The translations under genes and the position numbers were made by a program. Below are positions 44,184 through 54,047 of a stretch of 64,000 nt of DNA, piece after piece. The notes beneath the pieces are model-generated. The model ran no database searches. It had not been told where the DNA came from and saw only the letters and a list, made by a program, of their open reading frames with translations. The DNA lies in assembly GCF_003386535.1 (NCBI RefSeq), contig NZ_QTTN01000011.1:108652-172651 (forward strand). Reading direction: 5' to 3'. How positions within the stretch are numbered: the first letter of the stretch is position 1; each line of letters opens with the position of its first letter. This DNA is from Paenibacillus taihuensis. Its GTDB lineage: Bacteria; Bacillota; Bacilli; Paenibacillales; Paenibacillaceae.

Positions 44184-47100
44184 TTATTGCCTGCGGTGAA
44201 CACCGACCGTCTGCTGAACATTTCCTGCAATGACGATCGTCACGGGTGTTATCTTCACCGCTCCGTTGCTGTAAATCGCTTTGAACGTGAAAGTCAGCGG
44301 TCCTTCGGGCAGCTTCTCAAAATCCGCCTGCCACATGTCCCCGCTCCAGCCCGTATGCGCCGAATTAGCAGCAGTCAGGCTTACCGTTACTCCGTTCATC
44401 GTCACCTTCACTTCATTAGCAGCAGTTGCTGTGTCCGTGTCAGTCGTATTGGCACTCAGCATAAACCGCTCTCCCGCCCAGAAAACTTGAGCCGCACGCG
44501 GACTGTTCTCATCCCCGGATGCTTTCTTATTGCTCTCTTTGCGGCGCTTATCCCATTCGTCGGTGTGCATTACCTTCCCGCTGACCGTTAGCGGCAGTAC
44601 CGTGATGAGCTTGCTCACAGTCACAGGCGGCGCTTTTCCATCGGAGACGGTAAGCTGAACGGTGTACGAACCTGCACGATTCGCTTTGATCGTCGGACCC
44701 GCTACTACATAAGGATAACTGGCTGCATATGCAAAAGTCTGTTTTGCCCCCGAAGGGTCCGTGACCAGATAGGTGACCGTCAAATTATCATGATCAGGAT
44801 CTGTAATCTTCGGCAGCAAAATAATATCATCATCTTCATAGAGCGGCTTCGGCTTCCAATCAAAATCAACAGTCGGCGGCTGATTCGTCTCGATATAGAA
44901 GAACTTCGGCTCGCTCCACTCGCTCCAATCGTATCCGTCGAAGACGCGAACCATGGCGTACATGTTGACCTTCTCTGGCAGATCCACGCCTGGCGTCCAG
45001 AAACGATCACTTATGGATTTGATACCAGACTGATATTCAAGAATACCGCCGTAGCGATAAATCTTCATTTCGTACTGCGCTTGCGAATCGGCGTCTGCAT
45101 CCGAATAATTCCATTTGAACGCAGGCCGCAACAGGGTCAACTTGGTAGGATTAAGCTGATCTGTGCTGCCTGGAATGTAGATATCCGCGCTTGGTATCTG
45201 GTTCACAATGCTTACTTGTTTGCTAAACTGGGAGGCATCGCCAACGGAATCTTCAACGATCTGCCGGATTGTGAAGAGCCCTATCGTGTTGAATGCCTTA
45301 TCCCAGCTCGTGCGCGAATCACTTGCAAACACTTCAGCACTGCCTGTTGTTTCGTTCTTGATATAGTACTGGTGCGGCAGGTTTGTGCGATCGCCATCTT
45401 CTTTGTCGTAGGCTTCTGAAACGATAGTAATAGATTCACCTCGGAATGCACTCTTCACATTGGTCCTAAAACCAGGAACTGGCGGAGTATTCGGAGCTGG
45501 CAAAGCCGTAACATCCATTGTGACCACTGTGTATTCCGACCATGCACCATATTCGTCGCGAACCGCCATGCCTACCTCGTAGGTTCCAACTTCCGCAGGC
45601 TTCACGAGCTTCTTCGCTGCATAGTCACCACTAGGAGTGATGTAATAGAACAACTTCTCCATAATCCCTTTTGTAGCCAGATAATCAATCCCCGTGCTCT
45701 CCGTGGAGTAATCGGTCGAGCTTTCATATCTGTCTGGGTCATGGCTGCGATCAGTCCACTCCACCGTGTTGTCCGCTAGAATTGCAAGACTAAAGTCTGA
45801 GATCGGCCTGCGGTGAACGGTGATTTTCTTCGTAAACATATTGGACAATTTGCGATAAGCATCAAAGGTGTCGTCAGGCGATAAATAGTCAGGGTTTGGG
45901 TCATCCTTCGCCCTTAGGCCCACGACATAATCCCCGACCTTATCGAACTTCAACTGTGCATTACTGAACGTCTTACCATCAAGTGTAGATATGCCTTGAT
46001 TATGTATAAATCGCGGCGTATGGCTTACGCTCCAAGTGTACTTGCCTTGTGTCGGCGGATCGCCTTCCGGATCGTTAAAAACAATGTTGTTGTATTCGAC
46101 CTCTGCAGAAGCATCGGTCCCGGACTCGTCCAAGATTGCATATTGATCCGACCAGATGTTCATTTCACTCGCCTGCTTCGCAGAAATGCCCCAGAAGTTG
46201 ATATTCGCTTTGTCTGAATAAGGCCCAAAACGTCCTGATGTAAAGCTGCTGTCCTGCGTTTCGATAATAGGCACTTTATTTAGGAAAATCGTGAGCTCTT
46301 TTCCTATTGCTTTAATCTTGAATACGGCATTCGTGTCATTCTTGAATGGATATGCTGCACTTCCGAGCACGGTTCGGTTACCACCAACATATTTGACGAG
46401 TTCAACAGATGTACTCGTTGCTTCTACTGCATAACGATTGTCTAAGTTCTGAATCCGGAAGGAAAATCCGAAATCATTAGTATCATAAGTAGTAGACAGC
46501 ATTTTCATTGAAAAGTTTAATTCGGCGTCACCATACTCGTCTTTGGAGATAAAATGACCAAGTCTAAAACGCTCTGGAAATGCGTTCGTTGACGGCGCAC
46601 TTTTTATAAGCCAAGGGACCCACTGGGAATCAACCCTTGTTCCCCACGTCGTATAGTGTCCGAGCGTCACATACATCCCATCCCCGATATACATTAAGAA
46701 GGTCGCATTATTCGTATAGGACGCAACCTGGTGACTATTGGTGCTCTCTGGGAATGAAAAATAGTAGTTGGCTAGGTATGGAAACACATTCGTCCAGTAC
46801 GATCCGCCCGACGAGGTATAGTTGCCAAGTACAGTGCGCGCACCATCAATGGTTAATACTTCTGGCTGCCTGTCTTTCTTATTCGCTACCTTCGTTCCAT
46901 CCGCAAGGAACATAAAATTGGCGTACTCCGAAGTGAAGTCATATTGACCGGTTACGCTAATCGAATGACCTGAATCCATATCGATGCTCTCCAAGTAGGA
47001 GCTGCAATCCCATCCACCAGGATAGGTATAGCTTCTGGCGATCACCTCTCCTTTCATTGGGTTCATAATTAGAACAGGGTAATTGTCATTGGACTGATAA

Positions 47101-50100
47101 AAACCGCGATTACACGGACCAATGATATTGAATTCTCCGCCCAGAATAGTTCTCCATTGTAAATCGAAGTTCGAGTCGAGTTTAATGACAGCCACTTTTT
47201 CACCTGGTGCACTATAACAAGACTCGTACGCATAATAATTGCCTTTCGTATCTTTGTACACGGTTGCAGGGTCAAAGTAGCACGAAGGGACATTTGGACG
47301 AGCTGCAATTGGTTTACTTGTGACAACCTCGGCATTCCTATTGAACTCTAATGCTTTCCCTTGAATAAAGAGAACAAGATTGTCATTTTTCGTGAAAGTA
47401 GATGCATATCTCAAGTTCCTTCTACCTTGAGGAAATAAATCTTCAGTAGGCTTCCATCCATTCAGTGATGCCTTGTTAATAAGCGCACCTGTAAAGGCAT
47501 CATAAGTGATGACGTCATTTCCATAGATTACATAGAGCGTCCGATCTCCTAGCTCGAAACTCACTCTCGTACCTGAGGTATTTGGGTATGCGAGCATGAA
47601 ATCATATGGCGATCCATTCGGATACGAATAGGTAATATTAAATCCTGTTGGATTAGCTAGCTGCGGATTAACAATCTTCGACTTATTCATGGCATAGATC
47701 GTATTGCTGTCAGATAAGAAATAGAAATACTTTGCGTTCGTCCGGAAGACCGGATTGTTATTTAAGTAGATGGGGTAATTATTCGCGTCAAGCAGTGGAC
47801 TTGACACGGTACTCGAACCTGCAGCTGATCGATATGGAGACAACCCGTTCGCACCATACCCAAAGTCAAATGTAGGCTCAACCTGATCATTGTAAAAATC
47901 ATTATTGAAATATCTTTCTGAGTAAAAATGACTGTACTGATGTTCCGGCTGCTTTCCTGTCCCGCCCTCAAGCGTACCGTTGCGGATCGACCAGTTTATC
48001 TTCGGGTTCGCAACTCTGTCTCCCGTATTCATATCGAATAGATCCCACGTATTAAGAATGTCCTGAGCGGGATAGCTCATTGGAAGATCCAAATCTGGCT
48101 GCGGATTCTTCCCCTCCACATCGAATGACACCTCCGGCGCAAGGTTCGAGACGTTCAGTGTATAGGATAATGCAGTCCATCCGGACGTATCGCCAATCAT
48201 CCCATACTCTTCCGTCACCATCACATAGAACAGATACCTGCCAACCTTGTTCGGTATGAACGTCAGTTCTTCCAGCGTACCTGGTATGTCCTGCCAATCA
48301 TTGTCGTAGAAACCATTGTTATTGGTATCATATTTGTACTTATACTCGGCTTTAATAATTTGATCTCCGTCTGGACTCGTAGACAGATTCGGAATGGTTA
48401 CCGTTTCGCCCCGCAGTCCTACACTTGGTACAAGCAGCTTTGCTATTGGCGGAAGATCAGGTTTTACAGTAATCGTACACGTTCCTGCTTGTATGGACTT
48501 CAAACCGGAATCGTCATACACATCTAAGCTCACAACAATATGGATATCTTCATTCGAGTCATTGGTATACGTCGTCTGTCTGTTCGTCCATTCATCCTTA
48601 CTGTGATTAATCGTTCTTCCCATTGGGCTGTAACTCTGACTTGCATCAAACTTTGTCATATCAACAGGATGATTTGCAATAACTTCTACCGGACATCCAG
48701 GAATAGGAACTGGATTTTCCGGCACTACTTTTATCATGGTACACGTTGTGGATGTCGCTCCAAAAGTATCACGCATCATGCCGCAGACTCGGTGATACCC
48801 AAGCGTGTCCATCTTAAGAGAGTGCTGCCCATCGATGTATGCATAACTATTAGATGGTATGGATTGAACAAAAGGATCGCTGCTCGCCGCAGTATCAAAT
48901 CCCATGAAGATCACATCGTCCCCGTCTGGATCATGAGGAGTTGGAACAGCAGGATCATCAATATAGATGAGGTCGAGTACAGTATTAATTACGACCTCCT
49001 GCAGAGGATGCTTATTGTCATAGGAATGAACAAAACCGATCTTGAAACTTGGTGGATTATTATTCGCGGGTCCAGACACATTCAGAACTTCTGGGCCAAT
49101 CCAGTCGGAGACGCCGCAATCTGTTACGATCTTCATGTAGACACTATGGTAGCCGAGTCCGATATTCCAAGGATAATTACCATATGTATAACTCGAATCC
49201 GAAGTCATACCGTAAACTGCAGGACCTGTCCAAGTTGTTCCGTCTCGTTCGATTTTATAGTAGTGGTATTTATAAGGACAGCCGTTTAATAGAAAATCGC
49301 GTGGCTGCAGCTTGAATGAGTCCTTATAAGCAATACTTGAGGGCACCACATCGAAATCTCCAGTGAACTTGGCTGGTGTCTCGTAGAAAAAAGAAACAAA
49401 ACCACTTTTATTACGAGTTGCATCCAGATATACAGGTTGATTCGTCATCGGGGTCACTAGGTCGGAAAAATAAACATATGACAAGTTGCTCCCTTTGATA
49501 TCACCATACTGGCTATCAAAACCGTACGTTTTGTTAAATGGCAGCGCGCTAGCGTCTTCAACAATGAGCTGAGCTTGTTTATAAGCTCCTGTTGGACCTT
49601 CCCTTACCATGTGCCGTATTTGCACTTGGCCAGCGATGTTCTTCTCGTAATAGAAAGAGATATACGCATCGGTTTGCGATACGGTGAGATTAATCGGTTG
49701 GTCTTTTAGCGCTCCTTGGTAATCGATATAAGTGATATATGACGAGTTACTGGCAAGTGCTTTTCCATACTGGCTGTCAGCCTTATAGGTGCCCGAAAAT
49801 GGAAAAATAGCAACAGGAATTATATCTTCTTTCTCCTGCGAGAAGGTGCCTGTCGGTCCGTTTCTCACCATATGTCTGATATGTACCTCGCCTTTATTTT
49901 CAAGATGATATACATAGGCAAGTTTCACGAGTGGCGCAAATGTTTTTAAGTCGTACTTACCTAGATTGTAAGAAGCGGCAGGTGTCAGGGAAGAAATATC
50001 AGCCTCGCCCCCATTTGTCGCCTTCGTGTAACCATTGTAGGTATAGCCTGATCCGGCAGTTGGCTCATCGTGCTGAAACGAATATGTCTGACCGTCGATT

Positions 50101-51065
50101 AGAGTCTTCGTCGAGTCTTTAAGACCGGCTACTCCGTCAAGGCTATGTCCTTGCTCATCGACATGGGTAATCTTGATCTGGCCGCTTGTAGGCTTCGGTT
50201 CGTAGTAATAATTAATGATGTACTGGTCGAAGCTCCCATCATAGGTGAACGTTGCAGAGTCAGTCATGAAAGGATTGGTTTGTGGATCGTTGCCGTTGGT
50301 GGACTTCTTATATTTTCCGGCGTAGACGTAATTGGGATTCGTGCCTGGTGCTGGCGGGTAAGTCGAACCAACCTTCATGATTCCCTTCTGAATGGGAATC
50401 TTAGAATCTAGCGAAGTGCCATCCGTTGCAACGCTATGGACTTCGTACTGGCCTTCGAGCGTGAATTCGAACAAGACCGGGTAGTAGTATCGAAACCCCT
50501 TTACGTTAGAATTACACCCAGAACAAGGGTCTATGGCAGACATTTCTCTTATGTCAAAAGTGTTAGCTGACTCTAACTTCCCTGTCATCGATACATCGAT
50601 TGTTACCGAGTTTGTGCCTTCTCCTGTTGTCGTTCCTTTATACGGACCTCCAGTATTAGTTGAGAAAAACGGTTGATACGAATTGTAATTATCCGTATTT
50701 CTTGATCCGTTAAAATACTCACCATATTTTGAAGATGCAACAAACGGTTTTACAGTAACGCTCTTAATAATTCGGTTTGTTGCTGGAAATGTATAGGTGT
50801 GTTTTAGTTCACTTGTAGAAACGGTATCACCAGGTTTTTTTGTAGTCCAGGCACCGCTAGAATCACTCCAAATATCATAAGACATAAATCCAACAGCATA
50901 CCTTTTAAGCGGATCTCCGCTAGGATCTTTGTATAGGTTGACTCCCGCATTCCCGAAATCCAACGACTGCGCTGCACTCGCAGTAAACAAACCCATAAAC
51001 GGGGAAAGAAGAGAGAGTACAACCGCTCCTAGCAAGGAGACAGATATATATTTTCTCAATTTCAC
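44184..51065 (-). CDS. Large secreted multidomain surface protein
   Basis: 2293 residues with a Sec signal (KLRKY, hydrophobic 8-30, cleavage after TASA near 32). In order: a beta-rich N-terminal domain; a MucBP-like segment (ITHVDEQGHSLDG, about 310-370); two related 90-residue units with IRHMVRNGPTG and IRHMVREGPTG; several PKD/Ig-like domains (PDGDQIIKAEYKYKYD, DPDHDNLTVTY, NTPPVPGFRTN); a beta-propeller-like stretch with TYDAFTGALINKASL and LDSNFDLQW; a LamG-like module (GFSFRIQNLDNRY); and more Ig-like repeats. The C-terminus (VQQTVGVHRRQ) has no LPXTG, SLH or membrane anchor. It lies 15 bases after the copper-amine-oxidase-N gene. The DNA is visibly AT-richer than its surroundings. Probable adhesin or matrix protein. 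Confidence 0.85.
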   Translation of the reverse strand: MKLRKYISVSLLGAVVLSLLSPFMGLFTASAAQSLDFGNAGVNLYKDPSGDPLKRYAVGFMSYDIWSDSSGAWTTKKPGDTVSTSELKHTYTFPATNRIIKSVTVKPFVASSKYGEYFNGSRNTDNYNSYQPFFSTNTGGPYKGTTTGEGTNSVTIDVSMTGKLESANTFDIREMSAIDPCSGCNSNVKGFRYYYPVLFEFTLEGQYEVHSVATDGTSLDSKIPIQKGIMKVGSTYPPAPGTNPNYVYAGKYKKSTNGNDPQTNPFMTDSATFTYDGSFDQYIINYYYEPKPTSGQIKITHVDEQGHSLDGVAGLKDSTKTLIDGQTYSFQHDEPTAGSGYTYNGYTKATNGGEADISSLTPAASYNLGKYDLKTFAPLVKLAYVYHLENKGEVHIRHMVRNGPTGTFSQEKEDIIPVAIFPFSGTYKADSQYGKALASNSSYITYIDYQGALKDQPINLTVSQTDAYISFYYEKNIAGQVQIRHMVREGPTGAYKQAQLIVEDASALPFNKTYGFDSQYGDIKGSNLSYVYFSDLVTPMTNQPVYLDATRNKSGFVSFFYETPAKFTGDFDVVPSSIAYKDSFKLQPRDFLLNGCPYKYHYYKIERDGTTWTGPAVYGMTSDSSYTYGNYPWNIGLGYHSVYMKIVTDCGVSDWIGPEVLNVSGPANNNPPSFKIGFVHSYDNKHPLQEVVINTVLDLIYIDDPAVPTPHDPDGDDVIFMGFDTAASSDPFVQSIPSNSYAYIDGQHSLKMDTLGYHRVCGMMRDTFGATSTTCTMIKVVPENPVPIPGCPVEVIANHPVDMTKFDASQSYSPMGRTINHSKDEWTNRQTTYTNDSNEDIHIVVSLDVYDDSGLKSIQAGTCTITVKPDLPPIAKLLVPSVGLRGETVTIPNLSTSPDGDQIIKAEYKYKYDTNNNGFYDNDWQDIPGTLEELTFIPNKVGRYLFYVMVTEEYGMIGDTSGWTALSYTLNVSNLAPEVSFDVEGKNPQPDLDLPMSYPAQDILNTWDLFDMNTGDRVANPKINWSIRNGTLEGGTGKQPEHQYSHFYSERYFNNDFYNDQVEPTFDFGYGANGLSPYRSAAGSSTVSSPLLDANNYPIYLNNNPVFRTNAKYFYFLSDSNTIYAMNKSKIVNPQLANPTGFNITYSYPNGSPYDFMLAYPNTSGTRVSFELGDRTLYVIYGNDVITYDAFTGALINKASLNGWKPTEDLFPQGRRNLRYASTFTKNDNLVLFIQGKALEFNRNAEVVTSKPIAARPNVPSCYFDPATVYKDTKGNYYAYESCYSAPGEKVAVIKLDSNFDLQWRTILGGEFNIIGPCNRGFYQSNDNYPVLIMNPMKGEVIARSYTYPGGWDCSSYLESIDMDSGHSISVTGQYDFTSEYANFMFLADGTKVANKKDRQPEVLTIDGARTVLGNYTSSGGSYWTNVFPYLANYYFSFPESTNSHQVASYTNNATFLMYIGDGMYVTLGHYTTWGTRVDSQWVPWLIKSAPSTNAFPERFRLGHFISKDEYGDAELNFSMKMLSTTYDTNDFGFSFRIQNLDNRYAVEATSTSVELVKYVGGNRTVLGSAAYPFKNDTNAVFKIKAIGKELTIFLNKVPIIETQDSSFTSGRFGPYSDKANINFWGISAKQASEMNIWSDQYAILDESGTDASAEVEYNNIVFNDPEGDPPTQGKYTWSVSHTPRFIHNQGISTLDGKTFSNAQLKFDKVGDYVVGLRAKDDPNPDYLSPDDTFDAYRKLSNMFTKKITVHRRPISDFSLAILADNTVEWTDRSHDPDRYESSTDYSTESTGIDYLATKGIMEKLFYYITPSGDYAAKKLVKPAEVGTYEVGMAVRDEYGAWSEYTVVTMDVTALPAPNTPPVPGFRTNVKSAFRGESITIVSEAYDKEDGDRTNLPHQYYIKNETTGSAEVFASDSRTSWDKAFNTIGLFTIRQIVEDSVGDASQFSKQVSIVNQIPSADIYIPGSTDQLNPTKLTLLRPAFKWNYSDADADSQAQYEMKIYRYGGILEYQSGIKSISDRFWTPGVDLPEKVNMYAMVRVFDGYDWSEWSEPKFFYIETNQPPTVDFDWKPKPLYEDDDIILLPKITDPDHDNLTVTYLVTDPSGAKQTFAYAASYPYVVAGPTIKANRAGSYTVQLTVSDGKAPPVTVSKLITVLPLTVSGKVMHTDEWDKRRKESNKKASGDENSPRAAQVFWAGERFMLSANTTDTDTATAANEVKVTMNGVTVSLTAANSAHTGWSGDMWQADFEKLPEGPLTFTFKAIYSNGAVKITPVTIVIAGNVQQTVGVHRRQ

Positions 51066-51080
51066 AAAGTGACCTTCCTT

Positions 51081-52028
51081 CTAGTTGGCGAAATAATTGT
51101 CAACGAGTATAACGCTATCAGATGGCGCAAAAATGCCGATGTAATCAGCTTGTTTAATTCTAAAAGATTCGTAATTTTTCATACCAAAATCGTTTTCATC
51201 GATCGAAGAAGCAACACGGTTATAATGAATTCGATAATCACCAATTGACTCGCGAATTCCAGAAAACTCAGACCTAAATCTAGCCGACTTCCCTTTCTCT
51301 AAAACATAAAAGGATGTTCCCATTACTCCTTTATCATTGGTAACAGCGCGTGTTACTTCTTTACCATCAAAATATGCTAGATCCAGTCGGTAATAGATAT
51401 CACCCGAAATTATGAGAGGAAAATCAGTCTCCTTAATAATCCTTGCTTTTGTTTTCGTCGGGCTAAAACCATCACTAACAATCATCTTCCCTTGTTTTCC
51501 AGAGAAGTACTTCAAGTAAGGTTTAATATCTACAGCTTTCACAGCATCTTCTAATTTGGGCACATCTTTATTGCCAATCCAAACAAATTGACTAACAGAA
51601 TCCCACTTCACTGCTACACCTAACCCCTCGCTAATGACACGAAGCGGCACCAGTGTCCGTCCCGACTTGACTTTGACGGGCACAGGCAGATTAACCGTTT
51701 TACCATTTATCGTTGCCGAAGCTGTGTCAATTGTCAGCTCAAGTGTGCTCTTTCCTTTAACGATACTGATTTGCTTACCCTTTAACGTAATCTTGCCGCC
51801 AAGCTTGTCCGATATCACGCGCAGCGGCACTAATGTCGTTCCGTAAACACTCTCAGGCTGTACATCAGATGGCAACTGACGCGCATTGTATAACACCTTA
51901 ATTGATAGTTTTGATTCCACTTTGGTAGCCTTTTCAGCTGCAGAGGCTGAACTCCCCACTAAACTCATAGGCGCAATCACAACAGCCACACAAGTCAATC
52001 CAACTAGTACCGTCCTTACATTTCTCAT
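51081..52028 (-). CDS. Secreted protein with copper amine oxidase-like N-terminal domain
   Basis: A 315-residue exported protein. Signal peptide 1-30 ending SSASA-A. Two CAO-N half-repeats follow, each with the signature TLVPLRVISDKLGG (about 66-80) and TLVPLRVISEGLGV (about 125-140). Despite the name, this beta domain in Firmicutes is a wall- or sugar-associated module with no oxidase activity. Residues 165-315 are a unique domain with no recognised motif. The gene precedes the 2293-residue protein by 15 bases, so the two are probably exported together. A hairpin with a U-tract lies in its leader. Confidence 0.85.
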   Translation of the reverse strand: MRNVRTVLVGLTCVAVVIAPMSLVGSSASAAEKATKVESKLSIKVLYNARQLPSDVQPESVYGTTLVPLRVISDKLGGKITLKGKQISIVKGKSTLELTIDTASATINGKTVNLPVPVKVKSGRTLVPLRVISEGLGVAVKWDSVSQFVWIGNKDVPKLEDAVKAVDIKPYLKYFSGKQGKMIVSDGFSPTKTKARIIKETDFPLIISGDIYYRLDLAYFDGKEVTRAVTNDKGVMGTSFYVLEKGKSARFRSEFSGIRESIGDYRIHYNRVASSIDENDFGMKNYESFRIKQADYIGIFAPSDSVILVDNYFAN

Positions 52029-52086
52029 CTCTCATTCTCCTTTTATCATGATGTAATTTGAGAAATCCCTTAAAAAACAAACAAAA

Positions 52087-52132
52087 AAGCACCGCCTGCA
52101 AGCCAAATAACCAGCCCGCAAGCAGGTGCTTC
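52087..52132 (-). terminator. Hairpin with U-tract, terminator of the GT4 gene or leader attenuator
   Basis: On the minus strand GCACCTGC...GCAGGCGGTGC is followed by TTTTTTGTTTGTTTTTT. It can end transcripts from the GT4 gene. It also lies between a sigma-A-like promoter (52169-52197) and the copper-amine-oxidase-N start (52028). Just 5' on the RNA, GCAGG can instead pair with CCTGC of the stem, so an anti-terminator is possible. Confidence 0.7.
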
Positions 52133-52168
52133 CTGCTTCGTACATACATTTCATTACTATTAAATCCC

Positions 52169-52197
52169 ATATTACCGAGTATTTCGATAAATTACAA
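52169..52197 (-). promoter_or_regulatory. Sigma-A-like promoter for the secreted protein pair
   Basis: TTGTAA (52192-52197) and TAATAT (52169-52174) on the minus strand with a 17-base spacer, in an AT-rich stretch. The transcript would begin near 52162 and cross the hairpin at 52132-52087. Confidence 0.55.
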
Positions 52198-52260
52198 CCA
52201 TATTTTTCATGCTTTTTACTCTATTTATCTTCACTGCTTTAATTAATATACTCGTTCCCG

Positions 52261-52296
52261 CTCTACCTCTACCTCTACCTCTACCTCTACCTCTAC
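52261..52296. repeat. Hexanucleotide microsatellite (CTCTAC)x6
   Basis: Six perfect CTCTAC units end exactly where the TAG stop of the GT4 gene begins (52297), continuing as CTATAACCTATC into the coding end. Simple repeats of this kind are prone to slippage. Confidence 0.93.
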
Positions 52297-53478
52297 CTAT
52301 AACCTATCTATAACCCCCGCCTCAAGCCGCGCCTCATCGAACAGCTCCAGCCACCGCGCCGCAGAATGCTGCCACGTGAAATGCTGCTCCACCCGTTCCC
52401 GGCTCCGCAGCCCCATCTCGTGCCTCAGCCTGTCGCTCTGCAACAGCTCCAATAGACGCGCTCTCATCTCGGGCACGACTTGGTCGGGATTCACAAGATA
52501 CCCTGTCACGCCGTCCTCAATGATCTCCTTCATCCCGCCAGCTCGAGTAGCAACGACCGGCAATCCGCATGCCATCGCCTCTACGTTCACAAGCCCGAAC
52601 GCCTCCCGCTTCCCCGACGGCACGACAGCGACATCGGCGCCGAGAAACCAGCCCGGCACTTCGCCATAAGGGACATAAGGCACAAACTGCACATACCCCT
52701 TCATCTTCCTGCCAAGCCGGTGCAGCTCGCGCACATAAGCCGTCGTCCGCTTCGATCCGTAGAAAGCTCCGCCTACGATAACAAGAAGTACCGACGGGTG
52801 CTCTTCGATCAGCCGCGGCATAAGCTGAAGCAGATGGTGCACGCCTTTGATCGACAACAGCCTGCCCATAAAGAGCACAACACTGCGCCCTGCCCAGCCC
52901 CGTTCCGAACGCAGCTGCATCCGCCTGCGAGCGCCTTCCGGCGTATATTGAGAGACGAACCGCTCCGTATCTACACCGGGATAGACGACCCGCAGCTTAT
53001 GTGCGTACGCCGGTACGCGAGCCGCCGCGTCCTCTCGCAGGTATTCACTATTAACGATAATGCGATCTGCTGCCCGGAAACTCCGCTCAAGCTCAGTCTC
53101 GCTGATCACACTTTTGCGAATAAACGTGGAGGAGTGCAGGTTCAGCCATATTTTGCCGTTCGGCTGCTGTCTCCGAAGTCTAAGTACATAGCGCGGCCGG
53201 TTCTCCACCTGCGTTAGCTCAGGCTGGAAACGGCGCAAGGCATGACCAACGCGCTTCAAGTAAAGCCGTTTATTCACAGCGGGAAACCGCTCCACCGCCG
53301 AACCGCTTAGCTTCCCGCAACGCCCGAGCGTCCGGCTGCTTCTGCCATAAATACACGCGTCAATCCGAGGCACAAGCAGCGGAACCAGCTTCTCCACCAC
53401 TCGTTCTACAGAGCTGCTGTTCTGTGAAGGGAGAGGAAACGTCCCCGGCGTTACAAAAGCGATTCTCGGTCTAGCCAT
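52297..53478 (-). CDS. GT4 glycosyltransferase, CotSA-like
   Basis: A 393-residue GT-B enzyme. The N-lobe starts RIAFVTPGTFPLPSQNSSSVE, with QVENRPRYVLRLR near 92-104, a motif I associate with CotSA spore-coat glycosyltransferases. The C-lobe has LFMGRLLSIKGVHHLLQ, GADVAVVPSGKREAFGLVNVEAM and ATRAGGMKEII, including the nucleotide-sugar Glu in EAFG. It lies at the far end of the surface cluster, separated from it by the two AT-rich secreted-protein genes. Likely role: glycosylation of spore coat or surface. Confidence 0.87.
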   Translation of the reverse strand: MARPRIAFVTPGTFPLPSQNSSSVERVVEKLVPLLVPRIDACIYGRSSRTLGRCGKLSGSAVERFPAVNKRLYLKRVGHALRRFQPELTQVENRPRYVLRLRRQQPNGKIWLNLHSSTFIRKSVISETELERSFRAADRIIVNSEYLREDAAARVPAYAHKLRVVYPGVDTERFVSQYTPEGARRRMQLRSERGWAGRSVVLFMGRLLSIKGVHHLLQLMPRLIEEHPSVLLVIVGGAFYGSKRTTAYVRELHRLGRKMKGYVQFVPYVPYGEVPGWFLGADVAVVPSGKREAFGLVNVEAMACGLPVVATRAGGMKEIIEDGVTGYLVNPDQVVPEMRARLLELLQSDRLRHEMGLRSRERVEQHFTWQHSAARWLELFDEARLEAGVIDRL

Positions 53479-53593
53479 TCATAAAGCCCGCCTCTCATGC
53501 GATTAAGCTTGCTAACGTAGCATACGTGAAGCTGACGAGCATGGACACGCGCGAAAGGCCCTATTTCTTGTACCATTCGCCTCTTCTTTAACT

Positions 53594-53884
53594 CTAGCTG
53601 CGTCTGCCCACCATCTGCTGTACGAGCAAAGCCAAACCGTATGGCCCCAAATATGCACCGCTCACGAGAAAAATCGGGCTGTTAAACACCTCGTGCACCT
53701 GTGTCATAAACACCGTATCGTCCATTATCGTCCTTGCCACGCTTGCAGCACCTAGAACGAAAAAGCCGAGATAGGCCAGAACCGCCAAGCCATCGAGCAG
53801 CATTTTGACCCCGTCCGATTTCCCTCTCAGCCAAATAAGCAGCACCGCTCCAATAATTACCCCAACAAGAACAAAACCCGCCAT
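53594..53884 (-). CDS. Small membrane protein, unknown function
   Basis: 96 residues from ATG 53884 (GAGGTGA seven bases upstream; the longer frame to 53947 has no ribosome site). Three hydrophobic segments: FVLVGVIIGAVLLIWL, LAVLAYLGFFVLGAASV and a weaker one around FLVSGAYLGPYGLALL, separated by the charged RGKSDGVK. The C-terminus is QQMVGRRS. Resembles small integral membrane proteins common in Paenibacillus, function unknown. Confidence 0.75.
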   Translation of the reverse strand: MAGFVLVGVIIGAVLLIWLRGKSDGVKMLLDGLAVLAYLGFFVLGAASVARTIMDDTVFMTQVHEVFNSPIFLVSGAYLGPYGLALLVQQMVGRRS

Positions 53885-54047
53885 ATTCTTCACCTCACAC
53901 GCCAGTATTCGCCTATTCATGCTTCCGATAAACGTACTGGAAATCAACTCTATTGCTAATTAAGTCGCGATATGTCACACTAGTTCACAGACAACAGATA
54001 TCGAAGGACTTTCCCCCGTAAACCTAGAGAGGACGTGAATTACCGGC

